A DNA stretch of 7,713 nt. Origin: an uncultured Cellvibrio sp. (GTDB lineage Bacteria > Pseudomonadota > Gammaproteobacteria > Pseudomonadales > Cellvibrionaceae). Position numbers and translations under genes: made by a program. Positions 6,107 through 7,713 of the stretch are shown piece after piece; position 1 is the stretch's first letter, and the number at the start of each line of letters is the position of its first letter. The notes under the pieces were generated by a model. The model was given only the letters and a program-made list of their open reading frames with translations. It was not told the DNA's origin and made no database searches. The DNA is taken from positions 1-7,713 of the forward strand of contig CAMLKG010000061.1 of NCBI GenBank assembly GCA_946480695.1. The letters run 5' to 3'.

Positions 6107-7713
6107 TTAACGGGCGTCAAAGACGAGCGCAAAGTCCACAGGGACGGCCACACTGATCGAGGCAATGCCGACCGCGGCCCGCAGGGCTTCCACACCATTG
6201 GTGAGCGCGTAATCGCCAGCTTTAACCAGTACCGGAGCCAGGGTTTGTACCAGGATGCGGTTGCTGGACAGTTTCTGTACGGAGACCTTGGTGGTGATAG
6301 TGCCGGTCACGCCGTGCAGGTTGAGGCTGGCAGAGATGTCGGTGGCTGCTGATTGGCCTACGGCCAGGCCGCTGATCACGGTAGACGGAACAGTCACAGT
6401 GATGGTGGCGGTTGGGTAGGTTGCGGTTTCAAACAGCAGGTCTTTCATACGCTGGTCACGCAGTTCCACACCGGTGTTCACGGTGTTGAGGTCGATAGTC
6501 AGGGTGGCTACGCCCGCGCTGCTGATGTCGCCGGTTACCCCGGTGAAGTTATGCACTTCCACGTTGTGGGTGTTTTTGGTGGTGACAAAGTTCAGGTAAG
6601 AATCGGTGGTGTTCAGGGTCCAGGCAGCGGTGTTGGCCACAGAAGAGCTGGCGCGGCTGCTGGGTGCTACCGATGACACGGCCACAGAGCTTGGCGCTGA
6701 GGACGGTGCTACTGACGACGGTGCTACCGAGGACAGGGCTACCGAGCTGGGCGCTACGGACGATACCGCTACCGAGCTGGGCGCGCTTGAGCTGGAGGGT
6801 GGTGGGGTAGTACCGCAACCGATAGGCTGGGTAGACACCACGATATCATCCATCCACACATCGGCAGTGCGGTTGCTGAAGCTGTGGAAACCGAACATGA
6901 CATAGTTGAACTTGTCGCTCATCCAGTCGGCTGCCAGTGCGCCGTTGTTCCAGTCATCGGAGGAATCGATGGTGTGTACCAACGCACCGTCAACCCACAT
7001 GTACAGGGTGTCGTACGCCTGGTCAGCCAGGTAGGCAGTTTCCACGCAATACCATTTGTTAGCCGCCAGTTGCGGACCGCTGTACCACTGGCTCATTTTC
7101 GGCGCGATGTTATCGCTGGGGATGTGGTTGGTACCCAGAACCCCTTTGATTTGACCCACACGGATTTCATTGTTGGCATCCAGGGTTTTCTTGAGACCGA
7201 AGATATGCTCGTGGTTGTCACCGGCCACATTACCCAGGGGTACGCTCATGTTCACGTAAGCGCGGGTATACAGGCGTTGGGTGCCTGTTGGCAGGGCGCG
7301 AACCAGTTGTGCCGGCCTTGCACCGCCTTTGAAGTGGACAGACTTGGTGCCGGTGTAGGCTTTGGTGCTGTCAACCAGGGCGTATTCGCTGCCGGACGCG
7401 GTATTGTTGTTGTTGGCTACCCAGCCGATAAAGTTCTGCCAGCCGGCGGGTTGGGTGTTGGCGGTACCGTTCTCGAAGGTGTCGGAGAAAATCACACCCG
7501 CGCCGTTATTCACGGAAGAAGCCGTCGCGGTGCTGCTCGCTGCGATGGATGATGGCGCTGCCGATGAAGGCGCTACGGAACTGCGCGGCACACTGGATGG
7601 CGCTACCGAACTGCGTGGCACACTGGAGGGTGCTACAGAACTGGTAGTTCCGTTGCCATTGTTGGCAATGATGGCGTTGCGTACCAGCGTGCCCGAGGTA
7701 GTCAGTTGGGCAC
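6107..7713 (-). CDS. cbp2E: Secreted lectin-like/YceI-domain protein, Cbp2E-like (C-terminal 534 residues)
   Basis: The frame is open to the window edge with the first full codon at 7711-7709, so the N-terminus is missing. A GTG at 7621 lies inside a Ser linker and is not the start. Numbering from the first full codon: residues 1-22 (AQLTTSGTLVRNAIIANNGN) are the end of an unidentified module. Residues 23-66 are a Ser linker. About 71-299 are a jelly-roll, concanavalin-like domain (IFSDTFENG, HEHIFGLKK, LYMWVDGALVHTIDS, ADVWMDDIVVS, Cys222 and Cys299) resembling carbohydrate-binding or polysaccharide-lyase-like folds. Residues 301-360 are a second Ser linker. Residues 363-534 are a YceI-like domain (WTLNTTDSYLNFVTTKN, RDQRMKDLLFET, NGVEALRAAVG). 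No heme motif is visible. It stands 27 bp upstream of the cytochrome gene, so the two are very likely co-transcribed and may work as partners. The name Cbp2E rests on neighbourhood and architecture recalled from C. japonicus and is less certain than the domain calls. Confidence 0.88.
   Translation of the reverse strand, partial: AQLTTSGTLVRNAIIANNGNGTTSSVAPSSVPRSSVAPSSVPRSSVAPSSAAPSSIAASSTATASSVNNGAGVIFSDTFENGTANTQPAGWQNFIGWVANNNNTASGSEYALVDSTKAYTGTKSVHFKGGARPAQLVRALPTGTQRLYTRAYVNMSVPLGNVAGDNHEHIFGLKKTLDANNEIRVGQIKGVLGTNHIPSDNIAPKMSQWYSGPQLAANKWYCVETAYLADQAYDTLYMWVDGALVHTIDSSDDWNNGALAADWMSDKFNYVMFGFHSFSNRTADVWMDDIVVSTQPIGCGTTPPPSSSSAPSSVAVSSVAPSSVALSSVAPSSVAPSSAPSSVAVSSVAPSSRASSSVANTAAWTLNTTDSYLNFVTTKNTHNVEVHNFTGVTGDISSAGVATLTIDLNTVNTGVELRDQRMKDLLFETATYPTATITVTVPSTVISGLAVGQSAATDISASLNLHGVTGTITTKVSVQKLSSNRILVQTLAPVLVKAGDYALTNGVEALRAAVGIASISVAVPVDFALVFDAR
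6632..6811 (-). repeat. Ser/Ala/Pro/Val linker repeats between lectin-like and YceI domains
   Basis: Sixty codons of the type SSVAPSSVALSSVAPSSVAP, seen in the DNA as degenerate 15-base units (such as GGTGCTACCGAGGAC on the plus strand). It is a flexible secreted-protein linker with probable slippage-driven length variation. Confidence 0.85.
7514..7648 (-). repeat. Ser linker with 30-bp tandem repeat
   Basis: The linker contains two adjacent 30-bp units (7569-7598 and 7599-7628) that match at 27 of 30 bases, then a partial third copy (7629-7644). Each encodes the ten-residue unit SSVPRSSVAP. The Pro-Arg variation sets this linker apart from the others and points to recent duplication. Confidence 0.85.

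Noticed and set aside
6884..7552. Plus-strand open frame (222 codons) opposite the lectin-like domain
   Set aside because: Antisense shadow of a well-supported domain with low-complexity content and no recognisable motif.
7619..7621. GTG as the start codon of the lectin/YceI gene
   Set aside because: It is a Val codon inside a repetitive Ser linker, the frame stays open for 30 more codons to the window edge, and a start here would leave no signal peptide.

Overview
The window looks like part of the chromosome of a cellulose-degrading gammaproteobacterium of the Cellvibrio/Saccharophagus type, and Cellvibrio fits best. The grounds are family 2 carbohydrate-binding modules (CBM2) at the N-termini of secreted proteins, long Ser-rich linkers of the SSVAPSS type, and a gene set resembling the Cellvibrio japonicus cbp2D/cbp2E redox genes. 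This is recognition from sequence, not a database match. Every convincing gene lies on the minus strand.

Reading in the direction of transcription (high to low coordinates), positions 7713 to 1441 hold three closely spaced genes. The first (6107 to past the window edge) is a secreted multimodular protein with an unidentified upstream module, a Ser linker, a jelly-roll lectin-like domain, a second Ser linker and a C-terminal YceI-like lipid/quinone-binding domain. The second (2684-6079) is complete at 1131 residues: signal peptide, CBM2, Ser linker, YceI-like domain, fibronectin III-like domain, Ser linker, a c-type cytochrome with CVGCH, then the PSD3/PSD5/PSD4/PSCyt3/PSD2 (DUF1587/1595/1592/1588/1585) array carrying a second heme motif, CSNCH. 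The third (1441-2640) is a Tat-exported DUF1552 (HXXSHH family) protein. Gaps are 27 and 43 bp, and a 13-bp perfect hairpin followed by seven T residues (1349-1383) closes the operon.

Positions 531-1440 are non-coding and AT-richer. Besides the operon terminator they hold a second minus-strand terminator-like hairpin (810-844) and a CRP/Vfr-like palindrome (720-735), the latter upstream of the next gene. That gene (1-530, running off the window) encodes a signal peptide, a CBM2 with three surface tryptophans and a Ser linker. The last visible residues resemble the start of a GH5 endoglucanase domain.

Taken together, the region suggests a cellulose-anchored extracellular or cell-surface redox system. 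YceI domains could carry a quinone or other isoprenoid, cytochrome and PSCyt hemes could pass electrons, and CBM2 would hold the complex on cellulose, possibly to feed lytic polysaccharide monooxygenases (LPMOs) or to oxidise cello-oligosaccharides. The DUF1552 protein is the least understood member.
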